In this document: one piece after another, positions 34,196 to 43,413 of the stretch | Layout of the letters: the number at the start of each line of letters is the position of its first letter | Numbering within the stretch: position 1 is the stretch's first letter | Origin: Pseudomonadota bacterium | Lineage (GTDB): Bacteria; Pseudomonadota; Alphaproteobacteria; Rhizobiales; Xanthobacteraceae | DNA: 64,000 nucleotides | Direction: 5' to 3' | Assembly (NCBI GenBank): GCA_023387735.1 | Contig: JAEWHP010000020.1 | Location: forward strand, 310,001-374,000 | Translations under genes and position numbers: made by a program | The notes under the pieces: model-generated | Databases searched by the model: none | Told to the model about the DNA's origin: nothing | The model's input: the letters and a program-made list of their open reading frames with translations, nothing else

Positions 34196-35167
34196 ATGTC
34201 TGGACGTCACTATTTCAGCACCGTAGTCGCCGCCATCGGCATGCTGGTATCCGCGGCTGCCGGCGCACAGGAATATCCCACCAAGCCCATCACCCTGATC
34301 GTGCCGTGGCCAGCGGGCGGTTCGACCGACATCTCGATGCGCGCGATCGCCGAAAGCGCCTCCAAGATCCTGGGACAGCCGATCGCCATCGACAACAAGG
34401 CCGGCGGCGGCGGCACCGTCGGCCCGGCCACCATGGCAGCCGCCGCCAAGCCCGATGGCTACACCATCGCGCAGATTCCGATCACGGTGTTCCGCCTGCC
34501 GTTGATGCAGGACGTCTCCTGGGATCCGGCCAAGGACTTCACCTACATCGTCCACCTCACCGGCTACACCTTCGGCGTCACCACCAGCGCCGAGTCGCAA
34601 TTCAAGACCTGGCAGGACGTGATCGACTTCGCCAAGAAGAACCCGGGCAAGGTCACCTACGCGACGCCGGGCGCCGGCACCTCGCTGCATATCGGCATGG
34701 AGCAGATCGCAGGCATGGCCGGCATCAAGCTGACGCAGGTGCCGTTCAAGGGCGGCGCCGAAACCAATGCCGCGGTGCTCGGCCAGCACACCATGCTGCA
34801 GGCTGACTCGACGGGATGGCGGCCGCTGGTCGACGCCGGCAAGCTGCGGCTCCTGATGGTGTGGACCTCGGCGCGCTCGCCGAACTTCCCCGACGTACCG
34901 ACGCTGAAGGAACTCGGCTATCCCATGGTCTACGATTCGCCGTTCGGCATCGCAGGACCGAAGGGCATGGATCCCAAGATCGTCGCCAAGCTGCACGATG
35001 CCTTCAAGAAGGCGCTGGACGATCCGGCGGTCATCGCCACGCTGGCCAAGTTCGACATGGTGCCGAACTACAAGAACACCGAGGACTACAAGAAGTTCAT
35101 CGTCGAGGTCACCGATTCCGAGCGCAAGGTGATCGAGACCCTCGGACTGGGCAAGAAAACGAACTAA
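34196..35167 (+). CDS. tctC: Tripartite tricarboxylate transporter receptor TctC
   Basis: 323 residues with a signal peptide (FSTVVAAIGMLVSAAAGAQ). Bug/TctC core: YPTKPITLIVPWPAGGSTDI, AIDNKAGGGGTV, TPGAGTSLHIGMEQIAGMAG and the terminal PNFPDVPTLKELGYP. Binds a carboxylate in the periplasm. ATG 34196 follows AAGGGAGCATTTGAA. It heads tctC-tctB-tctA on the same strand, so the complete transporter is encoded here; a palindromic repeat lies between C and B. The actual ligand is not deducible. Confidence 0.92.
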   Translation: MSGRHYFSTVVAAIGMLVSAAAGAQEYPTKPITLIVPWPAGGSTDISMRAIAESASKILGQPIAIDNKAGGGGTVGPATMAAAAKPDGYTIAQIPITVFRLPLMQDVSWDPAKDFTYIVHLTGYTFGVTTSAESQFKTWQDVIDFAKKNPGKVTYATPGAGTSLHIGMEQIAGMAGIKLTQVPFKGGAETNAAVLGQHTMLQADSTGWRPLVDAGKLRLLMVWTSARSPNFPDVPTLKELGYPMVYDSPFGIAGPKGMDPKIVAKLHDAFKKALDDPAVIATLAKFDMVPNYKNTEDYKKFIVEVTDSERKVIETLGLGKKTN

Positions 35168-35204
35168 GGCTGTTGCCGATAACGGCATCATCCTGAGGCT
35201 ACAC

Positions 35205-35293
35205 GTCATTGCGAGGAGCGCCAGCGACGAAGCAATCCATCATCTCCGTACACTCGGTGACAATGGATTGCTTCGCTTCGCTCGCAATGACGA
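35205..35293. repeat. Intergenic palindromic repeat, family F
   Basis: CGTCATTGCGAGGAGCG on the left is matched by CGCTTCGCTCGCAATGACG on the right, with GAAGCAATCCAT and ATGGATTGCTTC as an inner pair. It lies between tctC and tctB, similar to the repeat inside the glt operon. Confidence 0.75.
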
Positions 35294-35351
35294 AACCCGC
35301 CGACGCAGGTCATCCTGGCGACGATACGAGCGATCTCCGAAGGCTTTCCAT

Positions 35352-35837
35352 ATGAGTAACGACACCAACGTCAAACTCCGCCTCAACAATTCCGAATTGT
35401 GGGGCGGGCTGATCGGGCTTGCGCTCGGGGGCTTTGTAATCTGGTCAGGATTGAAGCTGAAGCTCGGCACCGTCAACGACCCCGGCGCCGGCTTCGTGCT
35501 GTTCTACACCGGAATTCTGATGTGCCTGTTCGCCGCCTCGATCATCCTTTCGGCGTTGACCGAGGGCGGGCCGACACTCGGCTCACGCTGGGAAAATGCG
35601 CGCTGGTCCAGGCCGCTGCTGGTGATCGTCTGCCTGATCGCGTTCTCCTTCGCGCTCAACCCGCTCGGCTTCCTCTTGTCCTCGATACCGCTGATGCTGC
35701 TGCTGTTGCGCGTGGTCGATCCGGTGCGCTGGACGCTTGCCATTCCGATCGCGGTGCTGGTTCCAACAGGCATGTGGTGGGTCCTCAAGCGCCTGCTCCT
35801 GATCCAGTTGCCTTCCGGCATGTTCGAGATCGGCTGA
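35352..35837 (+). CDS. tctB: Tripartite tricarboxylate transporter small membrane subunit TctB
   Basis: 161 residues with four hydrophobic helices (LIGLALGGFVIWSGLKL, VLFYTGILMCLFAASII, LLVIVCLIAFSFALNPLGFL, PIAVLVPTGMWWVLKRLL). DPGAGFVLFYTG is the usual TctB loop. I start at ATG 35352 (MSNDTNVKLR); the frame is open upstream through the repeat. Partner of TctA, 7 bases away. Confidence 0.9.
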   Translation: MSNDTNVKLRLNNSELWGGLIGLALGGFVIWSGLKLKLGTVNDPGAGFVLFYTGILMCLFAASIILSALTEGGPTLGSRWENARWSRPLLVIVCLIAFSFALNPLGFLLSSIPLMLLLLRVVDPVRWTLAIPIAVLVPTGMWWVLKRLLLIQLPSGMFEIG

Positions 35838-35844
35838 CCGCACC

Positions 35845-37353
35845 ATGGACACGCTCATCAATGTCGCCCATGGTTTTGGCGTAGCACTCCAGCCCGTCAA
35901 CCTGATCTACTGCTTCATCGGCGTCTTCATCGGCACGCTGGTCGGCGTGCTGCCCGGCATCGGCCCGATCTCGGCGATGTCGCTGCTGCTGCCGATCACG
36001 CTGTCGGGCACGCCTGAGTCCGGCATCATCATGATGGCCGGCATCTACTACGGCTCGATGTATGGCGGCTCGACCACCTCGATCCTCGTCAATATTCCCG
36101 GCGAAGCCGCTTCGGTCGTCACCTGCATCGATGGTCACGAGATGGCCAAGCAGGGCCGCGCGGGACCGGCGCTCGGCATCTCCGCCTTCGGCTCCTTCAT
36201 TGCCGGCACCTTCGCGCTGATTGCGCTGATGCTGGTCGCGCCAAAACTCGCCAGCGTCGCGATCGCATTCGGGCCGGCCGAATATTTCAGCCTGATGGTG
36301 CTCGGCCTCGTGCTGCTGACCTTCCTGACGCAGGGCTCGATGGCGAAGGCGCTGCTGATGGCCTGCATCGGCGTCGTGCTCGGCGTCGTCGGGCTCGACA
36401 GCATCACCGCGCAACCGCGTCTTACATTCGGCCGGGTGGAACTGATCGACGGCATCGGCCTCGTCCCCGTGGTGATGGGCCTGTTCGGCATCGCCGAAGT
36501 GCTGCTCAACACCGAGCAGGCGATCAAGCGCGACGTCATCAAGGCGAAGATCACCAACCTGCTGCCGAGCGGAGCGGACTGGAAGGCCAGTGCCGGTCCG
36601 ATGACGCGCGGGACGATCATGGGCTTCCTCCTCGGCATCCTGCCCGGCGGCGGTGCGGTTGTCGCGTCGTTCGGGTCCTATGCGCTGGAAAAGCGGCTGT
36701 CGAAGACGCCGGAGCGTTTCGGCAAGGGTGCGATCGAGGGCGTGGCGGGTCCTGAAGCTGCCAACAACGCCGCGGCCGGCGGCGCCTTCATTCCGCTGAT
36801 GACGCTCGGCATTCCGCCGAACGTGGTGATGGCGCTGTTGCTCGGCGCGTTCGTCATTCACGGGTTGCAGCCCGGCCCCTTGATGATCACGCAGAACCCC
36901 GGCCTGTTCTGGGGCATCGTCGCCAGCATGTATATCGGCAATCTGATGCTGCTGGTACTCAACCTGCCGATGATCGGGATGTGGGTGCAGCTGCTCAAGC
37001 TGCCCTACAACATCCTGTTCCCGCTGATTATCCTGTTCACCATCATCGGCGTCTATTGTTCCAGCAACAACGTGTTCGACGTCTACGTGATGATCGCGTT
37101 CGGCGTGATCGGCTATTTCATGCGCAAGCTCGGCTATGAGCCGGCACCGCTGGTGCTGGCCTTCGTGCTCGGGCCGATGCTGGAGAACAATTTGCGCAAG
37201 TCGCTGATCCTGTCGCAGGGCGACCTGATGACGTTCGTCGAGCGGCCGATCTCGGCCGTGTGCCTCGCGCTCGCAGCCGTGCTGCTGATCGGACCGCTGC
37301 TGCCGGCGCTGCGCCGGAAGCGCGAGATGGTGGCGCTGGACGAAGGTGTCTAG
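35845..37353 (+). CDS. tctA: Tripartite tricarboxylate transporter large permease TctA
   Basis: 502 residues, about 12 membrane helices. Family signatures GTLVGVLPGIGPISAMSLL near residue 30, YGGSTTSILVNIPGEA and the second inverted half GILPGGGAVVASFGSYALEK. It uses an ion gradient with TctB and receptor TctC to import a carboxylate. It is the last gene of the tctCBA unit and is convergent with an IclR regulator gene. Length fits (about 500). Confidence 0.94.
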   Translation: MDTLINVAHGFGVALQPVNLIYCFIGVFIGTLVGVLPGIGPISAMSLLLPITLSGTPESGIIMMAGIYYGSMYGGSTTSILVNIPGEAASVVTCIDGHEMAKQGRAGPALGISAFGSFIAGTFALIALMLVAPKLASVAIAFGPAEYFSLMVLGLVLLTFLTQGSMAKALLMACIGVVLGVVGLDSITAQPRLTFGRVELIDGIGLVPVVMGLFGIAEVLLNTEQAIKRDVIKAKITNLLPSGADWKASAGPMTRGTIMGFLLGILPGGGAVVASFGSYALEKRLSKTPERFGKGAIEGVAGPEAANNAAAGGAFIPLMTLGIPPNVVMALLLGAFVIHGLQPGPLMITQNPGLFWGIVASMYIGNLMLLVLNLPMIGMWVQLLKLPYNILFPLIILFTIIGVYCSSNNVFDVYVMIAFGVIGYFMRKLGYEPAPLVLAFVLGPMLENNLRKSLILSQGDLMTFVERPISAVCLALAAVLLIGPLLPALRRKREMVALDEGV

Positions 37354-37397
37354 CGCATCAAGGCTCAGCAAGAATGCTGCATGACCATTGCTCCCTC

Positions 37398-37524
37398 CGT
37401 CATTCCGGGGCGCGCTTCTTGGCGCGAGCTACGATGTGCAATTGCACATCAGAGAATCCATCGGGCCGCACACTCTGCAGTGAAATGGATTCCGGGTTCG
37501 CGCTTCGCGCGCCCCGGAATGACG
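37398..37524. repeat. Intergenic palindromic repeat, family C (copy 2)
   Basis: CCGTCATTCCGGGGCGCGC and GCGCGCCCCGGAATGACG form the outer inverted arms, with ATCCAT and ATGGATTCCGGGTTCG inside. It lies between the convergent tctA and iclR-type genes. It shares terminal words with 28778-28861. Confidence 0.75.
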
Positions 37525-37543
37525 AGAGAAATTTCCTGCCGCG

Positions 37544-38380
37544 CTAGATGGCCTTGACGACCTTGAGCGCATTCGGCCTCGCCGGCTGCGTGATCGCACG
37601 CGACAGGATCAGCGCTTCCTTCTTCAGCATCTCTGCCAGTTCGCCCTCGCGCCGGCGGATGCGGTCGCTGGACGCGCCGACGCTCAGCGCCGCCACCACC
37701 TGTCCGGTGTCGTCGCGAACCGGCACGCCGACCCCGCCCATGCCGGGAAAGGCGGCGTCGAGCAGCACGGTATGGCCGTGCTTCCGCGCCGCGACGATGC
37801 GCTCGCGCAGATATTTCGGCGTAATCCGCGGCGATTTCGCCAGCCGCGGCATGATGACTTCGATGATGGCGTCGATCTCGGCATCGGGCAGCCACACCAT
37901 CAAGGCAAGACTGCCGGCGCCGACGCCGAGCGGCCGCCGGCTGCCGATCTGCAGATAGTTCGGCTGCAGCGGATGACTGCCGACCGAGCGCGCCAGGTAC
38001 AGCGCCTCGACGCCGCTGCGCACCGACAGCAGCGCGGTGTCGGCGGATCGCTCGGAGACGCGCAGCAGGCTCGGCTGCGCCAGTTCGGCGATGTCGACGG
38101 TACGACGCGCGCCGACCGCCATCACCCGCGCCTCGGGGCCGAGTTCATAGGTCTTCGCGCCGGTGACGCGGCTGACAAAGCCTTCCTCGATCAGCGAACC
38201 GAGGATACGCAGCGTGGTCGCCTTGTTCAGCGACGTCGCTTCCGCAATTTCGGTCAACCGCAACGGTGAACTCTGCGCCAGCACGCGCAGGATCGCGCAT
38301 ACTTTCTGGATGGCATTGAACTTGTCGGACGGCCCGGCGATCGCCAGCGACGGCTTCTTCCTGGCATTGGACGGGCTCAT
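37544..38380 (-). CDS. IclR-family transcriptional regulator
   Basis: 278 residues. N-terminal winged HTH (LTEIAEATSLNKATTLRILG), then the IclR effector domain with LQIGSRRPLGVGAGSLALMV and GMGGVGVPVRDDTGQVVAALS. IclR regulators bind small carboxylates or aromatics. Its closest plausible targets are the convergent tctCBA set or the M20 peptidase beside it. ATG 38380; the upstream 200 bases to the M20 stop codon contain no gene. Confidence 0.9.
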   Translation of the reverse strand: MSPSNARKKPSLAIAGPSDKFNAIQKVCAILRVLAQSSPLRLTEIAEATSLNKATTLRILGSLIEEGFVSRVTGAKTYELGPEARVMAVGARRTVDIAELAQPSLLRVSERSADTALLSVRSGVEALYLARSVGSHPLQPNYLQIGSRRPLGVGAGSLALMVWLPDAEIDAIIEVIMPRLAKSPRITPKYLRERIVAARKHGHTVLLDAAFPGMGGVGVPVRDDTGQVVAALSVGASSDRIRRREGELAEMLKKEALILSRAITQPARPNALKVVKAI

Positions 38381-38588
38381 GCGGCGCGGCCCTTCGGCGT
38401 GCCCGATCCGAACCGGATGTGTTTCATCGCTGGGATCCTCCGTGCGGGCTGATCCTAGAGAGAGCGGTCAGCCCGCGACAGGGGGAAGTTTCGCCCAGCG
38501 ATACTCCTGGTCTGATTTTATTCGCCGGCGCAGCTGCACTGCGCCTTTCTCATGACAAATATTCCGTCATGTGAACCACTGTTCGGGC

Positions 38589-39974
38589 TCATCGCGTGCG
38601 CGACATTTCGCCGAGGTCCCAGAACAGTCCAGCCATGATCGCCAGCGCCTCCTCCGTGACCGGCAACAGGATGTGCTCGTCGGGTGCATGCTGCGAGCAG
38701 CCGGGATAGGAATGCGGCACCCAGATCGTGGGCAGGCCAAGCCCCTCGGCAAACACGTCGTTCGGCAGCGAGCCGCCGAAATTCGGCAGGATCGCCGGCG
38801 CCTTGCCGGTGGTCTGCCGGATCGAGTTCGCCGTCCAGTTCACCCAGGGGCTGTCGACATCGGTTCGGGATGCTGCGAAACGCTGCGCGCCGCTGACCTC
38901 GACCATCGCAAAGCCGTTGGCATGCAGATGCGCCCGCACGGCGTCGACGACCTCCTCGTATCTGGTGCCGACGACGAACCGAAGTTGCAGCACCGCATTG
39001 GCGTTGCCCGGAATGGCATTGGCCGGCTTGTCGATATTGCCTGACGACATCGCCAGGACTTCCAGCGTGTTCCAGGCGAACAGCCGCTCCGCCGGCGACA
39101 ATCCCTCCTCGCCCCAACCATCCGCCAGCGCCGGCTCGTCGGCGGTCGGCTCGATCTTGACGTCCGCTAGCGCCGCGCGGACGGCGTTCGAGATCCGCGG
39201 CGGCTTCAGCGCCTCGAGTTTCATCCGCCCCTTGCCGTCGACCAGGCTTGCGATGGCGTTGCAGAGGATCGTCGCGGGGTTGGCGAGCACGCCGCCCCAA
39301 TTGCCCGAATGATGGCCGCCTTCGCGCAGATTGACATCGAGATGGATGCGGTTGCCGCCGCGGCAGCCGAGGAAGATGGTCGGCCGATCCGCCGAAAGGC
39401 GCGGCCCGTCGGACGCCAGGAACAGATCGGCCTTGAGCTCCTCGCGATGGGCTTCGCAGACCTGCCGCAGGTCGGGCGAGCCGATCTCCTCGCCGGTCTC
39501 GATGATGAACTTGGCGTTGAAGCCGAGCTTGCCGCCGCGCGTCTCGCGCACCGCGCGCAAGGCCGCGAGGTTGATGCTGTGCTGGCCCTTGTTGTCAGCC
39601 GTGCCGCGCCCATAGACGCGCTCGCCTTTGGTGGTGGTCTGCCACGGATCGAGATTGTCGCGCCATTCGCCTTCCATGCCCTCGACCACGTCGCCGTGGC
39701 CATAGGTCAGCACGGTGGGCAGCGCGGCATCCTCGCGATAATCCGCGAACAGATATGGCCCCCTGCCGGTCGGCGATTCAACCAGTCGCGTGGTAAAGCC
39801 GAGTTCGGCAAAGGCCGGCTGCAGGTTCTCCACGAGATAGGCGCGCAGCGCCGCGCCCGTCCCCGGAGTCTGGCTTTCGGTGCGATAAGCGACCCTGCGG
39901 CCGAGTTCGGCGATAAACGCGCCGGAATGGAGATGCTCGCGTACCCTCGCAATCGCGTCCGCTCTGTCGGCCAT
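38589..39974 (-). CDS. M20-family metallopeptidase
   Basis: 461 residues. Zinc ligands in TYGHGDVVEG, the bridging Asp in GRGTADNKGQ, catalytic Glu pair in IETGEEIGSPDL, and a final His in HSYPGCSQHAPDEHI. The lid domain is in the middle (GCRGGNRIHLDVNLREGGHH). Acts as a dipeptidase, carboxypeptidase or N-acyl amino-acid hydrolase. No signal peptide. Divergent from the second LLM monooxygenase gene, downstream of the IclR gene on the same strand. Confidence 0.9.
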   Translation of the reverse strand: MADRADAIARVREHLHSGAFIAELGRRVAYRTESQTPGTGAALRAYLVENLQPAFAELGFTTRLVESPTGRGPYLFADYREDAALPTVLTYGHGDVVEGMEGEWRDNLDPWQTTTKGERVYGRGTADNKGQHSINLAALRAVRETRGGKLGFNAKFIIETGEEIGSPDLRQVCEAHREELKADLFLASDGPRLSADRPTIFLGCRGGNRIHLDVNLREGGHHSGNWGGVLANPATILCNAIASLVDGKGRMKLEALKPPRISNAVRAALADVKIEPTADEPALADGWGEEGLSPAERLFAWNTLEVLAMSSGNIDKPANAIPGNANAVLQLRFVVGTRYEEVVDAVRAHLHANGFAMVEVSGAQRFAASRTDVDSPWVNWTANSIRQTTGKAPAILPNFGGSLPNDVFAEGLGLPTIWVPHSYPGCSQHAPDEHILLPVTEEALAIMAGLFWDLGEMSRTR

Positions 39975-40174
39975 ACTTCCTGTCCTTCACTCGCTTGCAT
40001 TTGCGGCCGCAACCTATCGGGATAGTCCGGCGGCTGGAAGTGGCGCGACACGCCGAATGGGGCTTCGATATGGGGCTTGCCAAGCCCTGCGAGAATGCAG
40101 CAATTTCAGGCACAGTCCGGCGCACGATCGGGCATCAGCAGGGGGAACCCTGCGCAGGTTCAAGGCCTCCCGTC

Positions 40175-41563
40175 ATGACCAAGCAAATCCGGCTCAACGC
40201 CTTCGCCATGAACTGCGTGGCACACCAATCGCCCGGGCTCTGGACCCATCCGCGCGACCGCACGCTCGACTACAACCGCCTGCCCTACTGGCTCGACCTA
40301 GCGAAGACGCTGGAGCGCGGCCGGTTCGACGGGCTGTTTCTTGCCGACGTGCTCGGCGTCTACGACGTCTACGGCAACAGCCCGGACGCGGCCTTGCGCA
40401 ACGCGGCGCAGACGCCATCCAACGAGCCGTTGATGCTGATCCCGGCGATGGCTGCAGTCACCAAACATCTCGGTTTCGGCGTCACCAGCAATCTGTCGTT
40501 CGAGCCGCCCTACCCGTTTGCGCGCAGGATGTCGACGCTCGATCACCTCACCGAAGGCCGGGTCGGCTGGAACGTGGTGACCGGCTATCTCGACAGCGCC
40601 GCGCGCGGCGCCGGCAAGGACAAGCAGACCGCGCATGACGACCGCTACGAGATTGCGGACGAGTATATGGAGCTGGTCTACAAGCTCTGGGAGGGCAGCT
40701 GGGAGGACGAGGCCGTACTGCGCGACCGTGCGCGCGGAATCTTTGCCGATCCCTCCAAGGTCCATCGCATCGCGCACGATGGGACGAACTTCAGGCTCAA
40801 CGCGATCCATCTGAGCGAGCCGTCGCCGCAGCGGACGCCGGTGCTGTACCAGGCCGGCACCTCGCCGCGCGGCCGGCAGTTCGCGGCCCAGCACGCCGAA
40901 TGCGTGTTCATGTCGGGCCCATCGGCGAAGATCATCGGGCCGCGCGTGGCCGCGATCCGCGCGGCGGCCGGCGAGATCGGGCGCAACCCGGCTGAAATTT
41001 TGATGTTCAGCATGATGACGATCATTCTTGGAAGCACCGAGGCCGAGGCAAAAGCGAAATACGCCGACTATCGCCGGCACATCAATCCCGAGGGCGCGCT
41101 GGCGCTGATGTCGGGCTGGACCGGCGTCGACTTCTCGACCTACGACCTCGACCAGCAGGTGCGCCACGTCCAGAACGACGCCGGCCGTACCGCACTCGAC
41201 AACGTCACCCGCGCCGATCCGGACCGGGTCTGGACCGTGCGCGAAGTCGTCGAGCATGTCGGCATCGGTGGCGCCGGACCGGTCGTGGTCGGCACGCCGG
41301 AAAAGGTCGCCGACGATATCGAGGCCTGGTTCGAGCAGACCGACGTCGACGGCCTCAACGTTGCGTTTGCCACTTCGCCCGGCGATTTCGAGGATATCGC
41401 GGACATGCTGGTGCCTGTCTTGACCAAGCGTGGACGGTACAAGCGCGAATACGCCGAGGGCACGCTGCGGGAGAAGCTGTTCGGCGCGGGGCGTGCGCGG
41501 CTGGGCGAGACGCATCCGGCGACAAGGTATCGGCCGCATGTCGCGGCGAGAGCGGCGGAGTAA
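40175..41563 (+). CDS. NtaA/SnaA/DszA-family FMN-dependent monooxygenase (second copy)
   Basis: 462 residues, LLM TIM-barrel of the NtaA/DmoA type: MTKQIRLNAFAMNCVAHQ at the start, FDGLFLADVLGVYDVYG, EGRVGWNVVTGYLDSAA, QRTPVLYQAGTSPRGRQF and GPVVVGTPEKVADDIEAW. It is related to, but clearly different from, the protein at 25571-26938. It needs a separate flavin reductase, which is not adjacent. I start at ATG 40175; the frame is open upstream to about 39995 without family similarity. A RAYT-type REP pair follows its stop codon. Confidence 0.9.
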   Translation: MTKQIRLNAFAMNCVAHQSPGLWTHPRDRTLDYNRLPYWLDLAKTLERGRFDGLFLADVLGVYDVYGNSPDAALRNAAQTPSNEPLMLIPAMAAVTKHLGFGVTSNLSFEPPYPFARRMSTLDHLTEGRVGWNVVTGYLDSAARGAGKDKQTAHDDRYEIADEYMELVYKLWEGSWEDEAVLRDRARGIFADPSKVHRIAHDGTNFRLNAIHLSEPSPQRTPVLYQAGTSPRGRQFAAQHAECVFMSGPSAKIIGPRVAAIRAAAGEIGRNPAEILMFSMMTIILGSTEAEAKAKYADYRRHINPEGALALMSGWTGVDFSTYDLDQQVRHVQNDAGRTALDNVTRADPDRVWTVREVVEHVGIGGAGPVVVGTPEKVADDIEAWFEQTDVDGLNVAFATSPGDFEDIADMLVPVLTKRGRYKREYAEGTLREKLFGAGRARLGETHPATRYRPHVAARAAE

Positions 41564-41566
41564 TTT

Positions 41567-41647
41567 GTAGGGTGGGCAAAGCGAAGCGTGCCCACCTTTC
41601 AGAGCACGGTCGTGATGGTGGGCACGCTACGCTTTGCCCACCCTACG
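41567..41647. repeat. Paired inverted REP (BIME-like), matches RAYT flanks
   Basis: Two copies in inverted orientation about 20 bases apart. The left (41567-41596) matches 30 of the 31 bases of the RAYT-left REP; the right (41617-41647) differs from the RAYT-right REP by one base. It lies between convergent genes and is a probable non-autonomous product of the RAYT at 13685-14212. Confidence 0.85.
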
Positions 41648-41666
41648 GCCTTTCGATGACGCGTAA

Positions 41667-43331
41667 TCAATTCACCGAATTGCTTACCACCACTTCGATC
41701 AGTTTGGCGCCGGGGCGGCTGAACGCCGACGACAGCACCGACTTGAGCTGCGACGGATCCGTCACCTTGGTCGCTTCCAGTCCGAGCGACTTCGCCACGC
41801 CCGTGAAATCCACCGGCGGATCCTTGAAATCCATGCCGATATAATTGTCGTCGCCGTGGAAGGCGAGCAGCCGCTGCTTGATGATGCGGTAGCCGCCATT
41901 GTTGACGATGACGAAGGTCAGCGGCAGCTTGTGGTTCGCCGCGGTCCACAGCGACTGGATCGAATACATCGAGCTGCCGTCACCGGAGTAGCACACGACC
42001 GGCCGGGTCGGGTTGGCGAGACTGACGCCGACGGATGCCGGCAGGCCCCAGCCGATGCCGCCCGAGGCCAGCGCGTGATAGCCGTAACGGTCGCGATGCG
42101 GACGCAGCGCGATCATCTGCCGCGACGACGTCAGGCCTTCATCGACGAGAATGCCGTTGTCCGGCATCGCCTCGACCACCTGCAATGCCAGCCAGTCCGG
42201 ATCGATCGGCGAGGTGGTGGCGTGCGTCGAGATCTGCTCGATCAGCGGCTTGCGCCGCGCCGTCCAGTTCGTCGAGGCGAGTGCCGCCAGCCCCTGCTTC
42301 GCACGCGTTTCGAGCGCGCCGCCGCCCAGGGATTTCAGCGCCGGAACCAGCGCGCGCAAAGTTTCCTTCACGTCGGCCTTGAGCGCGATCTCGGCGCTGT
42401 AGTTCTTGGCGAGATCCCAATCGACCAGGCCGACCTGCACGATCGACAACCCGTCGGGCAGCGGATCGGTCTCGCTGTAGACCGACATCCGCAGCGGATC
42501 GCCGCCGAGCGCGATGATGAGGTCGTAAGGCTGCAGGGTGTCGCGCGCAACTTTCTGCAGGCGCGCCAGCGCGCCCATGAAGCAGGGGCTTTCGGAGAGA
42601 AACTGCGCGCCATAGGGCGTCGACGACTGGTAGGCCGGACAGCCCAGCGTTTCCGCCAGTTGCGCTGCTTCCTTCAGCGCATCGCTTTTGACGATCTCGT
42701 CGCCGACGATGATTACCGGGCGTTCCGATTTCAGGATGCGCGCGGCGAGCGCCTGCAACGAGTCGTCCGACGGCTTGACGCGGGTATCGACGCGGGTCGA
42801 GCGGCCAAGCTCGATGCCGGCCTCGGCATTGAGGATGTCTCCGGGCAGCGAAATGAACACCGGCCCGGTCGGCGGCGTGGTGGCGATCTTGGCGGCGCGG
42901 CGCACGATCCGCGGCAGATCCTCCAGCCGCGTCACTTCCACCGCCCATTTCACCAGCGGCTCGGCCATCTGCACCAGCGGCCCGTACAGCACCGGCTCGG
43001 TCAGGCCATGGCCCTGCTCCTGCTGGCCCGCGGTCAGGATCATCGGCGTGCCGGTGAAACTCGCATTGTAGAGCGAGCCCATGGCGTTGCCGAGGCCGGG
43101 CGCGACATGGACGTTGCAGGCGACGAGCTTGCCCGAGGCGCGGCTGAAACCGTCGGCCATGGCGACGACGAGGCTCTCCTGCATCGCCATCACATAGGTG
43201 AGATCCGGGTGGTCCTTCAGCGCGTGCATGACCGGCAGTTCGGTGGTGCCGGGATTGCCGAACAGATGCGTGACGCCTTCGTCTTTCAGCAGGGCAAGGA
43301 ATGCGGAGCGGCCGGTGATCTTGTTCTTCAT
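41667..43331 (-). CDS. Thiamine diphosphate-binding enzyme, acetolactate synthase/benzoylformate decarboxylase type
   Basis: 554 residues with the three-domain ThDP architecture. N-terminal FGNPGTTELPVMHAL; catalytic Glu in MQESLVVAMADG; HVAPGLGNAMGSLYN; ThDP GDG-x...-NN motif in YSGDGSSMYS...IVNNGGY. His281 of benzoylformate decarboxylase does not appear to be present near LGGDPLRMSVYSETD, so a different 2-oxo-acid specificity is likely. Cytoplasmic. ATG 43331 follows GGGAGGACAC. It is not clearly in an operon. Confidence 0.83.
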   Translation of the reverse strand: MKNKITGRSAFLALLKDEGVTHLFGNPGTTELPVMHALKDHPDLTYVMAMQESLVVAMADGFSRASGKLVACNVHVAPGLGNAMGSLYNASFTGTPMILTAGQQEQGHGLTEPVLYGPLVQMAEPLVKWAVEVTRLEDLPRIVRRAAKIATTPPTGPVFISLPGDILNAEAGIELGRSTRVDTRVKPSDDSLQALAARILKSERPVIIVGDEIVKSDALKEAAQLAETLGCPAYQSSTPYGAQFLSESPCFMGALARLQKVARDTLQPYDLIIALGGDPLRMSVYSETDPLPDGLSIVQVGLVDWDLAKNYSAEIALKADVKETLRALVPALKSLGGGALETRAKQGLAALASTNWTARRKPLIEQISTHATTSPIDPDWLALQVVEAMPDNGILVDEGLTSSRQMIALRPHRDRYGYHALASGGIGWGLPASVGVSLANPTRPVVCYSGDGSSMYSIQSLWTAANHKLPLTFVIVNNGGYRIIKQRLLAFHGDDNYIGMDFKDPPVDFTGVAKSLGLEATKVTDPSQLKSVLSSAFSRPGAKLIEVVVSNSVN

Positions 43332-43413
43332 GTGTCCTCCCGCCCCCGGGCGCGTTCACCCGCGGGATGGCGACACATGACCAAACTTGAAGAAGCGGCG
43401 CAATGGAGCGAGG

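Noticed and set aside
35785..37371. Long minus-strand open frame opposite tctA (about 528 codons)
   Set aside because: Composition dominated by His, Asp, Gln and Arg, typical of antisense shadows; tctA on the plus strand is unmistakable.
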